Shown here piece after piece: positions 33,297-40,575 of a stretch of DNA of 40,575 bases. The stretch covers positions 1 through 40,575 of the forward strand of contig NZ_JABULH010000012.1 of the NCBI RefSeq assembly GCF_013328205.1, given 5' to 3'. The notes below the pieces were generated by a model that saw only the letters and a list, made by a program, of their open reading frames with translations, ran no database searches and had not been told where the DNA came from. Each line of letters begins with the position of its first letter. Within the stretch, counting starts at the first letter, position 1. The stretch comes from Sphingomonas hominis (GTDB lineage: Bacteria; Pseudomonadota; Alphaproteobacteria; Sphingomonadales; Sphingomonadaceae). The translations under genes and the position numbers were made by a program.

Positions 33297-34795
33297 GCGT
33301 TCGCCTCCGCTAACAGCCGTTCGCCGTCGAACCCGCGCGCGCGCGCCCAGGCGGCCGCGGCGGTGCGGCGGTTGACGCCGATCTTGGCGTAGATGCGCGC
33401 GACGTGGTTGCGCACGGTGTTGCCCGACACGCCCAGCGCCCGCGCGATGCTCTTGTCGTCGAGCCCGCGGCAGATCAGCGCCAGCACCTCGCGCTCGCGC
33501 GGGGTGAGATCGTCGAGCGAGGCGCCGCGCTCGTCGGGCATCGGTGCGCGCAACCGCGCGAGCTTGTCCATGATCGAGCGACTGAACCAGCTGGTGTCCT
33601 TCATCACCGCCTCGATCGCCTCGACCAGTTCGAGCTCGGTCGCCTTGCGCTGGGTGATGTCCTGGAAGGCCCACAGCAGGCATCCGTCGCCGTTGAGGGT
33701 GAACGCCTCGGTCGAGACGAGGCAGTCGATATGCCCGCCCTCGCGCGTCGCGATCCCCGCCTCGTGACCGCGCAAGCCATTGCCTTCCTCGATCGCGCGC
33801 TCGATCTCGCGGCCGGTCTCCTTACCCGCCCACAAGCCGACCTCGCTCAGCGACCGGCCGATGATTGCAGAGGCGGCATAGCCGGTCAGCTGGGTGAAGC
33901 TGGCGTTGATCTCGCATAATAGATGCCCGTCGCGCGCGCCGATCGCCATCGCGACGGGTGCCATCTGGAACGTGCGGGTGAAGCGCTCCTCGCTGTGGCG
34001 CAGCGCCTCCTCCGCCTTACGCCTAGGCTCGAGGTCGGCGAAGGTGAACAGCATGCATGGTTGATCGTTGAGCTCGATCGGCTGCCCGGCGACGATCACC
34101 AGCTTGGTGCCGCCCTCCGCCAGATCGAGCCGCGCCTCCATCTGCGGGATCGTCGTGCCCTCGGCCAAGCGTTCCTTGGCGAGGTCGCGGCGGTCGGCGT
34201 CGCGCAGCACGTCGATGTCGTAGACGGTGCGGCTGAGCACATGGTCGCGCGCGAAGCCGGTCATCTCGAGGAAGCCCTGGTTCACCTTGACGAAGCGCAG
34301 GTCGGACAGGCGACAGATCACCGCGGGCGCGGGATTGGCATTGAACGACTGCTCGAACCGGTCCTCCGCCTCATATTGCGCGGTCACGTCCTGGATCACG
34401 AGCACGACGCAGGTCGGCGCGTCCTCGTCGCGGTCGTTGAGCACCAGGCTGCGCACCTGGTGGACCCAGCGCGGATCTTCCTCGCCAGCGACCGTGACCT
34501 CGACCACCACTTCGGAGAAGCTGTCGCCCGCTACCACACGCTCGATCGGGTAATCGTCGGCCGCGACACGGCGGTTATTGCGATAGCGCAGCTGGAAACG
34601 CCGACGATAATCGTCGACGTCGTGGCCCAGCTCCTCGAGCGCGGACACGCCGTGCATCTTCAGCGCCGCGTCGTTCGCCCACAGCAACGTCTGGTCGGGA
34701 TCGATCAGGATCACGCCCTCGTCGAGCCCCGCGATGATCTGGCGCAGGTGGCGCAGATCGGCGGTCTCGCGCAGGGAAGTCAGTGACGCGGCCAT
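33293..34795 (-). CDS. Triple-PAS LuxR-type regulator
   Basis: A 500-residue cytoplasmic sensor-regulator. Three PAS modules are visible: about 15-135 (LDEGVILIDPDQTLLWANDA, closing with VVLVIQDVTAQ), about 145-265 (NPAPAVICRLSDLRFVKVNQ, closing with MLFTFADLEPRR) and about 275-395 (APVAMAIGARDGHLLCEINA, closing with LLWAFQDITQR). A GerE/LuxR helix-turn-helix forms the C terminus (LTPREREVLALICRGLDDKS, then IARALGVSGNTVRNHVARIY). There is no receiver or kinase domain, so the PAS modules probably sense a ligand, redox state or light directly. No flavin-type GXNCRFLQ motif was seen, so a LOV domain is not supported. It sits inside the stress operon, 4 nt after the first CsbD-like gene and overlapping the second, so it probably regulates its own operon. 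Confidence 0.92.
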   Translation of the reverse strand: MAASLTSLRETADLRHLRQIIAGLDEGVILIDPDQTLLWANDAALKMHGVSALEELGHDVDDYRRRFQLRYRNNRRVAADDYPIERVVAGDSFSEVVVEVTVAGEEDPRWVHQVRSLVLNDRDEDAPTCVVLVIQDVTAQYEAEDRFEQSFNANPAPAVICRLSDLRFVKVNQGFLEMTGFARDHVLSRTVYDIDVLRDADRRDLAKERLAEGTTIPQMEARLDLAEGGTKLVIVAGQPIELNDQPCMLFTFADLEPRRKAEEALRHSEERFTRTFQMAPVAMAIGARDGHLLCEINASFTQLTGYAASAIIGRSLSEVGLWAGKETGREIERAIEEGNGLRGHEAGIATREGGHIDCLVSTEAFTLNGDGCLLWAFQDITQRKATELELVEAIEAVMKDTSWFSRSIMDKLARLRAPMPDERGASLDDLTPREREVLALICRGLDDKSIARALGVSGNTVRNHVARIYAKIGVNRRTAAAAWARARGFDGERLLAEANA

Positions 34796-34799
34796 GCGT

Positions 34800-35264
34800 T
34801 CAGGCGCGATCGCCGTGGATCAGCCAGCCTAGCAGGTAGCCACCGATGCCGGCGCCGACTGCCGCGAGCACCGCCCACGACGCGGGATTGTCCGACACCG
34901 CCGCGTTTGCCTTGCGGGTGCCGCGCGCAGCCGCGTCGCCGGCACGATCGGCGAGGTCGCGGGCGCGGTCGGTTGCGCGATCGGTAACGTCGCGGGCGCG
35001 ATCGCCGGCGTCATCGGCCGCGTCGCCCAGCCGCTCGCGTGCCTGGTCGAACCGCTCCTTTGCCTCGTCGACGAATCCCGGTGCGGCGTCGATCGCGTCC
35101 TCGGCGACCGAGCGCGCGCGACCGTAGAGGTTCTCCGCCCCGCCCGCGACCTGATCGACCACGCCGTCGACCTGCCACTCACGGCTGTCGACCGCGTCGC
35201 CGACCGCCTTCTCGACCTTGCCGCCCAGGTAGCGCGCACCGCCGTGCAGTTCGTTCTTGTTCAT
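34800..35264 (-). CDS. CsbD-like protein with membrane-anchored C terminus
   Basis: A 154-residue protein, first gene of the stress operon. ATG 35264 follows GGAGG. The N-terminal part (GGARYLGGKVEKAVGDAVDS, then WQVDGVVDQVAGGAENLYG) matches the CsbD-like repeat pattern. The middle is an 11-residue-like Asp/Arg/Ala repeat region (DRARDVTDRATDRARDLADR) expected to be a long amphipathic helix, similar in style to LEA proteins. The C terminus is a Gly-rich transmembrane helix (AVLAAVGAGIGGYLLGWLI) ending in HGDRA, like the ribosome-associated YqjD/ElaB (DUF883) anchors. Membrane-proximal protection or ribosome tethering under stress is inferred from those families. Confidence 0.8.
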   Translation of the reverse strand: MNKNELHGGARYLGGKVEKAVGDAVDSREWQVDGVVDQVAGGAENLYGRARSVAEDAIDAAPGFVDEAKERFDQARERLGDAADDAGDRARDVTDRATDRARDLADRAGDAAARGTRKANAAVSDNPASWAVLAAVGAGIGGYLLGWLIHGDRA

Positions 35265-35689
35265 GCCTGTTCCTCCACCGGACGAACGCACGCGCCACTT
35301 CCCGCCCGCGGACACGAGCCACATCGCGGCGAGCGGGCGGGGATAGGGGCGTGCGTCACCATCAACTCCGTTACGGTTGCGCAACACAGCCGGTTCGGAC
35401 GCATCAACCTATGTTATCGATTTTGGTTGCTGGTAATTTTAGGCGGTAGAACTGGTGTTATTCTACTATGGGGTGGGTATATGAAGCAGCACCCGACCCC
35501 CCAGATCGGCCGTGACATGGCTGATCATCACGGTGTTGCGCGCGGAGAAACGCCGAAGCGATTGGTACCAGTGTCTGGTGAATCAGCGGCGGGTCACGCG
35601 CAATATTCAATCGGCATTGATCCCGATTGTACGTAATTGGCGTAATTTATAGCAGATTATCTTAACCTACGTTGCCTTAGGACAAGCCA
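35265..35689. promoter_or_regulatory. Divergent control region of stress operon and tad genes
   Basis: A 425-bp gap. Near the stress operon, the minus strand has CGAAC (35397-35393), 17 bp, then CGTA (35375-35372), resembling the alphaproteobacterial EcfG general-stress promoter (GGAAC, 16-17 bp, CGTT) with one mismatch in each half. Toward the tad genes the sequence is AT-rich (35600-35680) and ends with AGGA before ATG 35690. A possible 51-codon frame (35481-35636, plus strand) is not convincing. Confidence 0.35.
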
Positions 35690-35863
35690 ATGTCCAAAGC
35701 CTAGGGTTCCCCAATCTATCGCCGATTACCGCGCAAGATCGCGGTCGCCGGCAACGTTGCGAGAGCATTCGGGCGGGATCGTCGCGGCAATGTTCTCCTG
35801 ATCGGAGCCGCCAGTCTTATCCCGTTATTCGGGCTTCTGGGCGGCGCACTCGACCTGACGCGA
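35690..35863 (+). other. Interrupted 5' part of the tadG-like frame (in-frame TAG)
   Basis: The reading frame of the TadG-like gene continues upstream of ATG 35864 and encodes a normal TadG N terminus: basic residues, then GRDRRGNVLLIGAASLIPLF and GLLGGALDLTR. This is the transmembrane helix of the family. The only sensible start, ATG 35690 with AGGA upstream, is in the same frame but is followed by TAG as codon 5 (35702-35704). No ATG, GTG or TTG lies between this TAG and 35864; one CTG does. Confidence 0.65.
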
Positions 35864-37693
35864 ATGTACATGGTCCGCACGCGCCTCCAGCAGGCATGCG
35901 ACGCGTCGGTCATGTCGGGGCGGGCCGCAATGGGCAACCGCACCTGGGACAATAGTTCAAAAGCAGTGGCGGACCGGTATTTCACCGCCAATTTCGACCC
36001 CGGCCGCTACGGGACATCGGGATCGAAGATCGACTATGAGGTCGGCAGCGATCTGGTGGTCAAGGGCGCGGCGAGCGTGTCCCTGCCGATGGCCATCATG
36101 CAAATGTTCGGTTACGGCGACAAGCTGATCACGGCGACCTGCGACGCCAAACTGGAACTGCCGAACTCCGACGTGATGTTCGTGCTCGATACCACCTTGT
36201 CCATGTCGGAAACGAACGCCGGCGACAGCGTCAGCCGTATACAGGCGTTGCGCAATTCGGTTGTCGGCTTTCACGCCATTCTGGAGAATGCGCGGGGGCC
36301 GCAGACGCGGGTCCGCTACGGCTTCGTCCCGTACGCCTCCACCGTGAACGTCGGAACGCTTCTGCGGCCCGACTGGATCGCCGATCGCTGGACCTACCAG
36401 TCGCGCGAGTACGACCGCACCGAGCAGGTCGAGAGCAAGGCCGCCGACTACAACACGTCATGGTCCAGCTGGAGACAGGTCAGCGGCAGCAAATCGTCGA
36501 GGACGTACACGATCCCGCCCGAGAATTGCGTCGCTCCCCAGGGCACCAGCAGCTCAAAGACGGAGAAGGGACCCGTCACCACCGACGCCGATGGCAAGCG
36601 CGTCTGGACCGAAACCCGCACCACCAAGGGTGTCAGTTATTCCGCGTCGCTGTCGAACAGCGTTTGTACGGTCACGGAGACGACGTACAACGACTACGTC
36701 GACGAGCAGACGGTCACGCAGACACCGAACAAGAATGCGGGATCCGTGTCCTATTCCAATCGCACTTGGTGGAAATACAAACCGGTCGAATACGGTCTCG
36801 TTGCCCTGAAAGCGACAGGGTCAGACGGCGCGGTCGTCGGGGGCACGTTCAACGCCATGGTCGCGAACGACAACAAGGTGCGGGAGATCAAATGGGATAA
36901 AAGCAACGCCTGCATCGAGGAGCGCCAGACGAGCGGCGGAAACACACCCGCTGCCGCGACAGCCGAATCCGACCTCGACGTCGACGCCTTGCCGCGGGCG
37001 GGCAATCCGGCGACGCAGTGGCGACCCGCGCTTCCCGGCCTGGTGTACGCGCGCAAGCAGACCAGTCTCACCACCATGCCGGACTCGTCGTGGGGGTCGC
37101 CGACCGTGGTGGTCAATACCTCCTCGAACTACGCGACACCCAACGACAGTCTGGGGCTTCGCGGCGCCTGCCCCACCTACGCGCGAAAGCTCCAGTCGAT
37201 CGATGCGGGAACGCTGCAGACCTACATGAACGCGCTGAAGCCGGCGGGTCTCACCTACCATGACATCGGGTTCCTGTGGGGATTGCGCCTTCTTTCCGCG
37301 CAGGGGATCTTCGCGAACGAGAACCAGGCGCCATCCACGGGCAAGGTCGCGCGTCACCTGATCTTCATGACCGACGGACAGACGGAAACGAACATCGGTG
37401 ACTATGACGCCTACGGCCTGTCGGCGCTCGACCGGCGTCGGACACCGGCCAACCGCCTGCCGACCGCGGTGGAGCAGAACGCCATCGTCGAACAGCGACT
37501 GTCAGGCCTGTGCTCCATCGCCAAGGCCAAGGGCGTCACCGTGTGGGTGATCGCGTTCGGTACGTCGCTGACGCCGCTGTTGTCGGATTGCGCGAATTCC
37601 GGTCACGCGTTCGAGGCGAAGAATGCGGCCCAGCTGCAGGACGCGTTCAGCAACATCGCCGCGCGCATCTCGCAGCTGAGGCTTATCAAGTGA
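35864..37693 (+). CDS. TadG-like pilus assembly protein with von Willebrand A domain
   Basis: A TadG-family protein of tight-adherence pilus systems, 609 residues counting from ATG 35864. The membrane helix lies upstream of this ATG in the same frame and is separated from the likely start by a TAG, so the true gene is probably longer and either broken or mis-sequenced. Visible parts: YMVRTRLQQACDASVMSGR, typical just after the TadG helix; and a von Willebrand A-like domain with a metal-site motif VLDTTLSMS (Asp109, Ser113; DxTxS instead of DxSxS) and a late FMTDGQTE (about 501-508). Between them is a long insertion of about 330 residues with loops rich in Ser/Thr/Tyr. The C terminus (AFSNIAARISQLRLIK) is typical. 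The stop overlaps the GTG of the next gene. No tad ATPase or pilin gene is in the window. Confidence 0.82.
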   Translation: MYMVRTRLQQACDASVMSGRAAMGNRTWDNSSKAVADRYFTANFDPGRYGTSGSKIDYEVGSDLVVKGAASVSLPMAIMQMFGYGDKLITATCDAKLELPNSDVMFVLDTTLSMSETNAGDSVSRIQALRNSVVGFHAILENARGPQTRVRYGFVPYASTVNVGTLLRPDWIADRWTYQSREYDRTEQVESKAADYNTSWSSWRQVSGSKSSRTYTIPPENCVAPQGTSSSKTEKGPVTTDADGKRVWTETRTTKGVSYSASLSNSVCTVTETTYNDYVDEQTVTQTPNKNAGSVSYSNRTWWKYKPVEYGLVALKATGSDGAVVGGTFNAMVANDNKVREIKWDKSNACIEERQTSGGNTPAAATAESDLDVDALPRAGNPATQWRPALPGLVYARKQTSLTTMPDSSWGSPTVVVNTSSNYATPNDSLGLRGACPTYARKLQSIDAGTLQTYMNALKPAGLTYHDIGFLWGLRLLSAQGIFANENQAPSTGKVARHLIFMTDGQTETNIGDYDAYGLSALDRRRTPANRLPTAVEQNAIVEQRLSGLCSIAKAKGVTVWVIAFGTSLTPLLSDCANSGHAFEAKNAAQLQDAFSNIAARISQLRLIK

Positions 37694-38316
37694 TCGCGTA
37701 CTCGCGGACCATCGGGGAGCGCGTGCGTAGCTGGCTCGGGACCCTCGCGAGCGCGGAGCGGGGCGTCAGCGCGCTGGAATTCGCGCTGGTCGCGCCGTTG
37801 TTCCTGTTTATCGTCGTCGGCGGTCTGGAGCTCGGCTACACGAGCTACGTGAAAGCGATGCTCGAAGGCGAGATGCAGAGGGTCGGCCGATCGCGCACGA
37901 TGGAAACAGCCAGTTCGGACGAGCAGCGCGCCTTTCTGCAAAAGCGGGTCGTGGACGCGGTACATACGCTGGCGCCCAACGCGGAGGTCACGTTCTCGCG
38001 AAAGGTCTACCGGGACTATACGGGGGCCATGACCGGTAAGGAGCCGTTCAAGGATGCGAATGGCAACGGCATATGTGACGCCAAAGAAGTGTACGAGGAT
38101 TTGAACAACAATGGCGTCTGGGGTGACGCGGGAATAGAAGGCAGTGATGGAGGAGCACGAGACATCGTGGTCTTCACCGCCTCGATCGATTATGAGCGCC
38201 TCTTGAGCGCGAACCTGCTGGGCTGGACCAGATCGGCCAAGTTGCAGGCCAAGACCGCCCTGCGTAATCAGCCGTTCGATCAACAGGCAACCCGGCCCGA
38301 GCGGACCTGCCGATGA
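37690..38316 (+). CDS. TadE-like pseudopilin with EF-hand-like loops
   Basis: A 208-residue TadE-family protein. GTG 37690 overlaps the TadG-like stop (GTGA). The prepilin-like motif ERGVSALEFALVAPLFLFIV has Gly25 and Glu30, the +5 Glu arrangement cut by TadV/CpaA-type peptidases, followed by the helix. The periplasmic part contains two Asp/Asn-rich loops in a row, DANGNGICDAKE and DLNNNGVWGD, which look like calcium-binding EF-hand or dockerin-like loops. The stop overlaps the next ATG. It is the middle gene of a three-gene coupled set. Confidence 0.85.
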   Translation: MIAYSRTIGERVRSWLGTLASAERGVSALEFALVAPLFLFIVVGGLELGYTSYVKAMLEGEMQRVGRSRTMETASSDEQRAFLQKRVVDAVHTLAPNAEVTFSRKVYRDYTGAMTGKEPFKDANGNGICDAKEVYEDLNNNGVWGDAGIEGSDGGARDIVVFTASIDYERLLSANLLGWTRSAKLQAKTALRNQPFDQQATRPERTCR

Positions 38317-38945
38317 GCGGTCGTCTCATCTCGCGGGTGACACAAGAGCAGCGCGGTGTCGCGATGATCGAGTTCGCACTGATCGTGCCGTTGCTCCTGC
38401 TGGCCATTCTCGGCCTGTTGGAGCTGGCGAATATAGCCTTGCAACGCCAGCGTGTCAGTCAGGCGGCCTTGCTGATCGCCGACAACGCGGGTCGCATCGG
38501 CAACATGGGCATGACAGGTCCTGAGCGGGTTACGGAGGATGAGATAAACGACGCTCTGATCAGCGCCGATATCCAGCAACCGGAGCTGAACCTGCCCGAC
38601 AGGGCCCGCGTCATCTTGACGTCGCTCGAGGCCAACAAGGAGGGTGGGCAATGGCTCCATTGGCAACGGTGCCGCGGCGCTCTGGTACATAAATCTTCGT
38701 GGGGGGAAGAAAATGACGGAGAGCATGGCAAATCGGTGACCGGCATGGGACCGAGTGGCGGACGGATCACCGCCGATGCGGAGCAACCCGTGATGTTCGT
38801 CGAGATCGCCTACCAGGTACAGCCACTGATCCTGGCGACCTACGCCAACAAGACGATCGTCGAGACCGCAGCCATGCCGATCCGCGTCGAACGCGATACA
38901 AGTTCGGTTGTCGCAGGAGACGCGATCAAGTCGAGGTGCAAGTAA
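38313..38945 (+). CDS. TadE-like pseudopilin
   Basis: A second TadE-family protein, 210 residues. ATG 38313 overlaps the upstream stop (ATGA). The prepilin motif EQRGVAMIEFALIVPLLLLA has Gly15 and Glu20. The rest is a periplasmic region with Cys in QRCRGALVH and near the C terminus (KSRCK), possibly a disulphide. Together with the previous gene it makes a TadE/TadF-like pair; which is TadF cannot be decided here. Confidence 0.85.
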   Translation: MSGRLISRVTQEQRGVAMIEFALIVPLLLLAILGLLELANIALQRQRVSQAALLIADNAGRIGNMGMTGPERVTEDEINDALISADIQQPELNLPDRARVILTSLEANKEGGQWLHWQRCRGALVHKSSWGEENDGEHGKSVTGMGPSGGRITADAEQPVMFVEIAYQVQPLILATYANKTIVETAAMPIRVERDTSSVVAGDAIKSRCK

Positions 38946-39155
38946 GACTCGATGGGTATCAAAGCAGGCATCTTGATCGTTCCGGCTTAGCGTGATCGAC
39001 GGTATATCGGTGCCATCTTTGACATCGGAAAACCTATGCTTCTGACCAATCCGTCGGGATAGTGTCGTCATCTAATCCCTGTTGCTGCCGGTTAGAAAAG
39101 ACACATTCGTTGCCAGATAGAACTGACACCGCTGATGCGGTGAGTTCTGAGAGGG
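38946..39155. repeat. Gap with two TAGAAnnGACAC repeats, possible IS end
   Basis: No gene is seen. Two similar 13-mers, TTAGAAAAGACAC (39092-39104) and ATAGAACTGACAC (39117-39129), lie 25 bp apart in the same orientation, next to the remnant transposase at 39156. Repeated motifs of this kind are found at the ends of some insertion sequences as transposase binding sites, so this may be the left end of the ISNCY-type element. Confidence 0.4.
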
Positions 39156-39664
39156 CTACGGACCCGCTGCGCCAGCAGCGGGCTCGGTTACGCCAGAACA
39201 GTAGGGAGTGAGGCAGGTTCCTGGGGGGGGGGGCGTGGTCCGAACTCGGCCTGCGTATTCGGCCAGTCCACGCGAGGCGAGTTCCGTGTCGGAAAGGCGC
39301 GGTCCGCGCTTCAGTTTCGGCGTGCAGAGCGTGCGGCGATCCACCTTCGATGCAGTCGGAGCAGCCGAGGCGGCGAACATGCCGCCAGTCTGGGCGGTCC
39401 GCGCCGGCTCGTTGTTGTTCCGCTTGCGGTGGTGTGGTGCCGTTTCCTGCAGGAGCCGCGCCATCGCCAGCGCCGCGTCGAGATGCTTGTTGTCGACCAC
39501 CGCTGCCTGGTTCACCCGCTGCATCTTGTCGAACACGCGATAGGGCAAAGCCTCCCCGTCATGCCGGATCTCGATCCGCCCATCGGGATACTCGCAGACA
39601 TCTACCCGCTTGCGCGCCAGCGCCTGGCTGGTCCGGTTCGGCTCCAGGATGAACAGCGCCTTAT
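39156..39664 (-). pseudogene. C-terminal remnant of an ISNCY-type transposase
   Basis: The minus-strand frame carries a segment typical of the C-terminal part of ISNCY (IS1202-group) transposases: ALFILEPNRTSQALARKRVD, then EYPDGRIEIRHDGEALPYRV and FDKMQRVNQAAVVDNKHLDA. The N-terminal two thirds, including the catalytic acidic residues, are missing, because an IS110-family element begins at about 39665. The last residues read across a run of 11 G (Pro codons) at about 39223-39233, after which the sequence may be out of frame. It is a relic and not active. Confidence 0.75.
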
Positions 39665-40501
39665 GAGATGGACGCCTCCCGCCACTTCGGTCGTTTTGGC
39701 CGAGCAACGCGGAAGGAGAGAGGACCATGTCACTGTTCATGCTGGCGATCGACATCGGCAAGCTGTCGTTTCACGTCCACGGCGTCGATGCGGACGGCGT
39801 CATCGTGTCGCGTAAGGTGAGCCGAGCCAAGCTCCCGAGCCTCGTCGAGGAGCTCAACCCCGAGATTGTGGCCATGGAGGCGTGCGCCAGTTCGCATCAT
39901 TGGGGGCGGCTGTTTCAGTCGGCTGGCCGGGAGGTTCGACTCATCAACGCCTACTTCGTGCGTCCCTTCGTCCGTGGATCCAAAAACGACGCCGTTGACG
40001 CTGAGGCGATCTGGGACGCGGCCAGCCGCCCGACAATGCGGTTCGTGCCGGTCAAAACGGCCGATCAGCAAAGCTTACAGTCGATACACTGCGTGCGGGA
40101 CCGGCTGGTGCACGCGCGGACCTCGCTTATCAACCACATGCGCGGCCTTATGGCGGAGTACGGCATCGTGTTGCCGAAGGGGGCCAAGCGCTTCACCTCC
40201 GGAGCCGAGGAGACGATAGCGGCCTCGGACCTGCCGCCGCTCGCGCGCGACTTGTTCGACGAGTTGAGCGATGAGCTGCGGGATGTCGATCGTCGCATCT
40301 CCCGCGTTGACGCAAAGCTCGTTGCCATATGCAAGGAGAACGCGTCGTGCCGTAGGCTCATGGCCATGCCAGGGATTGGACCGGTAATCGCGACAGCCCT
40401 CGTCGCGGCGGTCGATGACGCCCGTCGTTTCCGCTCCGGCAGAGACCTGGCAGCGTGGATCGGGCTGGTCCCACGGCAGTATACGACGGGCGGGAAGCCT
40501 A
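39665..40501 (+). mobile_element. IS110-family element, 3' end lost to another IS
   Basis: The element is inserted in the ISNCY-type gene; the remnant's coding sequence stops matching at about 39664, and only about 60 bp separate that point from the transposase ATG. The 3' end is not reached: similarity breaks at CTAG (40499-40502), where an IS5-family end begins. The exact left boundary is inferred from the loss of the remnant's reading frame. Confidence 0.6.
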
Positions 40502-40524
40502 GGCCGGATCGACATTCATCGTAG
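39727..40524 (+). pseudogene. IS110-family transposase, truncated at the C terminus
   Basis: A DEDD-type transposase of the IS110/IS1111 family that uses a RuvC-like domain plus a C-terminal Ser-containing domain. AAGGAGAG precedes ATG 39727. RuvC-like residues: Asp9 in AIDIGK, Glu in AMEACASSHHWG, and the Asp pair in KNDAVDAEAI. The second domain begins with MPGIGPVIATALVAAV and runs to AWIGLVPRQYTTGGKPR, which in intact relatives continues with a conserved segment of about 70 residues. Here the frame instead runs five residues into foreign sequence and stops at 40524, giving 265 residues against a usual 310-350. It is very probably inactive. Confidence 0.85.
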
Positions 40525-40575
40525 CCAGATCATGGCAGCGGCGAGATGGACGAAGCCGGTGAAGTGGATGATGCG
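40516..40575 (-). pseudogene. C-terminal end of an IS5-family transposase, running off the window
   Basis: Read from the window edge on the minus strand, 19 codons spell RIIHFTGFVHLAAAMIWLR followed by TGA. This ending is typical of IS5-family transposases. Only the 3' tip is in the window, so intactness is unknown. The element's end would be at about 40502, next to CTAG within the IS110 gene, a plausible target duplication. Confidence 0.65.

Noticed and set aside
35481-35636. A 51-codon plus-strand frame starting MKQHPTPQIG
   Set aside because: No good ribosome binding site, no recognised similarity, and it lies in a divergent control region; not strong enough to call.
1-40575. CRISPR arrays, rRNA and tRNA genes
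   Set aside because: No regularly spaced identical repeats and no rRNA or cloverleaf tRNA sequence were recognised. The strong hairpins found are isolated.

Overview
The window looks like DNA from a high-GC alphaproteobacterium of the Sphingomonas group. The signs are two large TonB-dependent receptors of sphingomonad style, a TPR/sulfotransferase and TonB-like pair, CsbD and entericidin stress proteins, TadE/TadG pilus proteins, and strong G/C third-position bias. A MobF relaxase, an integrase, a VapBC pair and nested insertion sequences suggest a megaplasmid, a chromid, or a chromosome with integrated mobile DNA. The sequence alone does not decide between these.

Layout. (1) 1-12203: a tight type I secretion operon (TolC-like, ABC transporter, HlyD-like; both junctions are ATGA-overlapped or nearly so) followed by its probable cargo. 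The cargo is a 2391-residue protein with seven Calx-beta repeats, an endonuclease/exonuclease/phosphatase domain and C-terminal RTX repeats, so it is read as a secreted ExeM/NucH-type DNase. (2) 12367-18043: a mobilization block. It holds an XRE regulator with a palindromic operator, two unrecognised small genes, a 460-bp non-coding stretch with a hairpin and a cluster of CTAG motifs (candidate oriT or operator), a ribbon-helix-helix/coiled-coil/membrane protein, and a full-length MobF relaxase-helicase. No coupling protein or type IV secretion gene is present. (3) 18088-29545: nutrient uptake. A sulfotransferase (with what looks like a pair of compensating frameshifts) and a periplasmic TonB-like protein are divergent from TonB-dependent receptor 1. 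A DJ-1/PfpI plus SDR operon follows, then receptor 2, a paralogue of receptor 1. Both receptors end at good hairpin terminators.

(4) 29618-31802: a VapBC toxin-antitoxin pair with a recognisable promoter, then a tyrosine recombinase with inverted repeats in its upstream region. (5) 31967-35264: a compact five-gene minus-strand operon: a CsbD-like membrane protein, a triple-PAS LuxR regulator, a small CsbD-like protein, a PhnA-like membrane protein and an entericidin lipoprotein. It reads as an envelope or general-stress module with its own sensor-regulator. (6) 35690-38945: three overlapping tad pilus accessory genes (TadG-like with a vWA domain, then two TadE-like). The natural 5' end of the first is interrupted by an in-frame TAG. 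(7) 39090-40575: an insertion-sequence nest. A C-terminal remnant of an ISNCY-type transposase is cut by an IS110-family element, which is itself cut near its 3' end by an IS5-family element running off the window.

The most interesting items are the dedicated secretion system with its giant nuclease, the stress operon with an embedded PAS-LuxR sensor, the putative oriT/CTAG region, the amber-interrupted tadG frame, the double-frameshifted sulfotransferase and the three-level IS nest.
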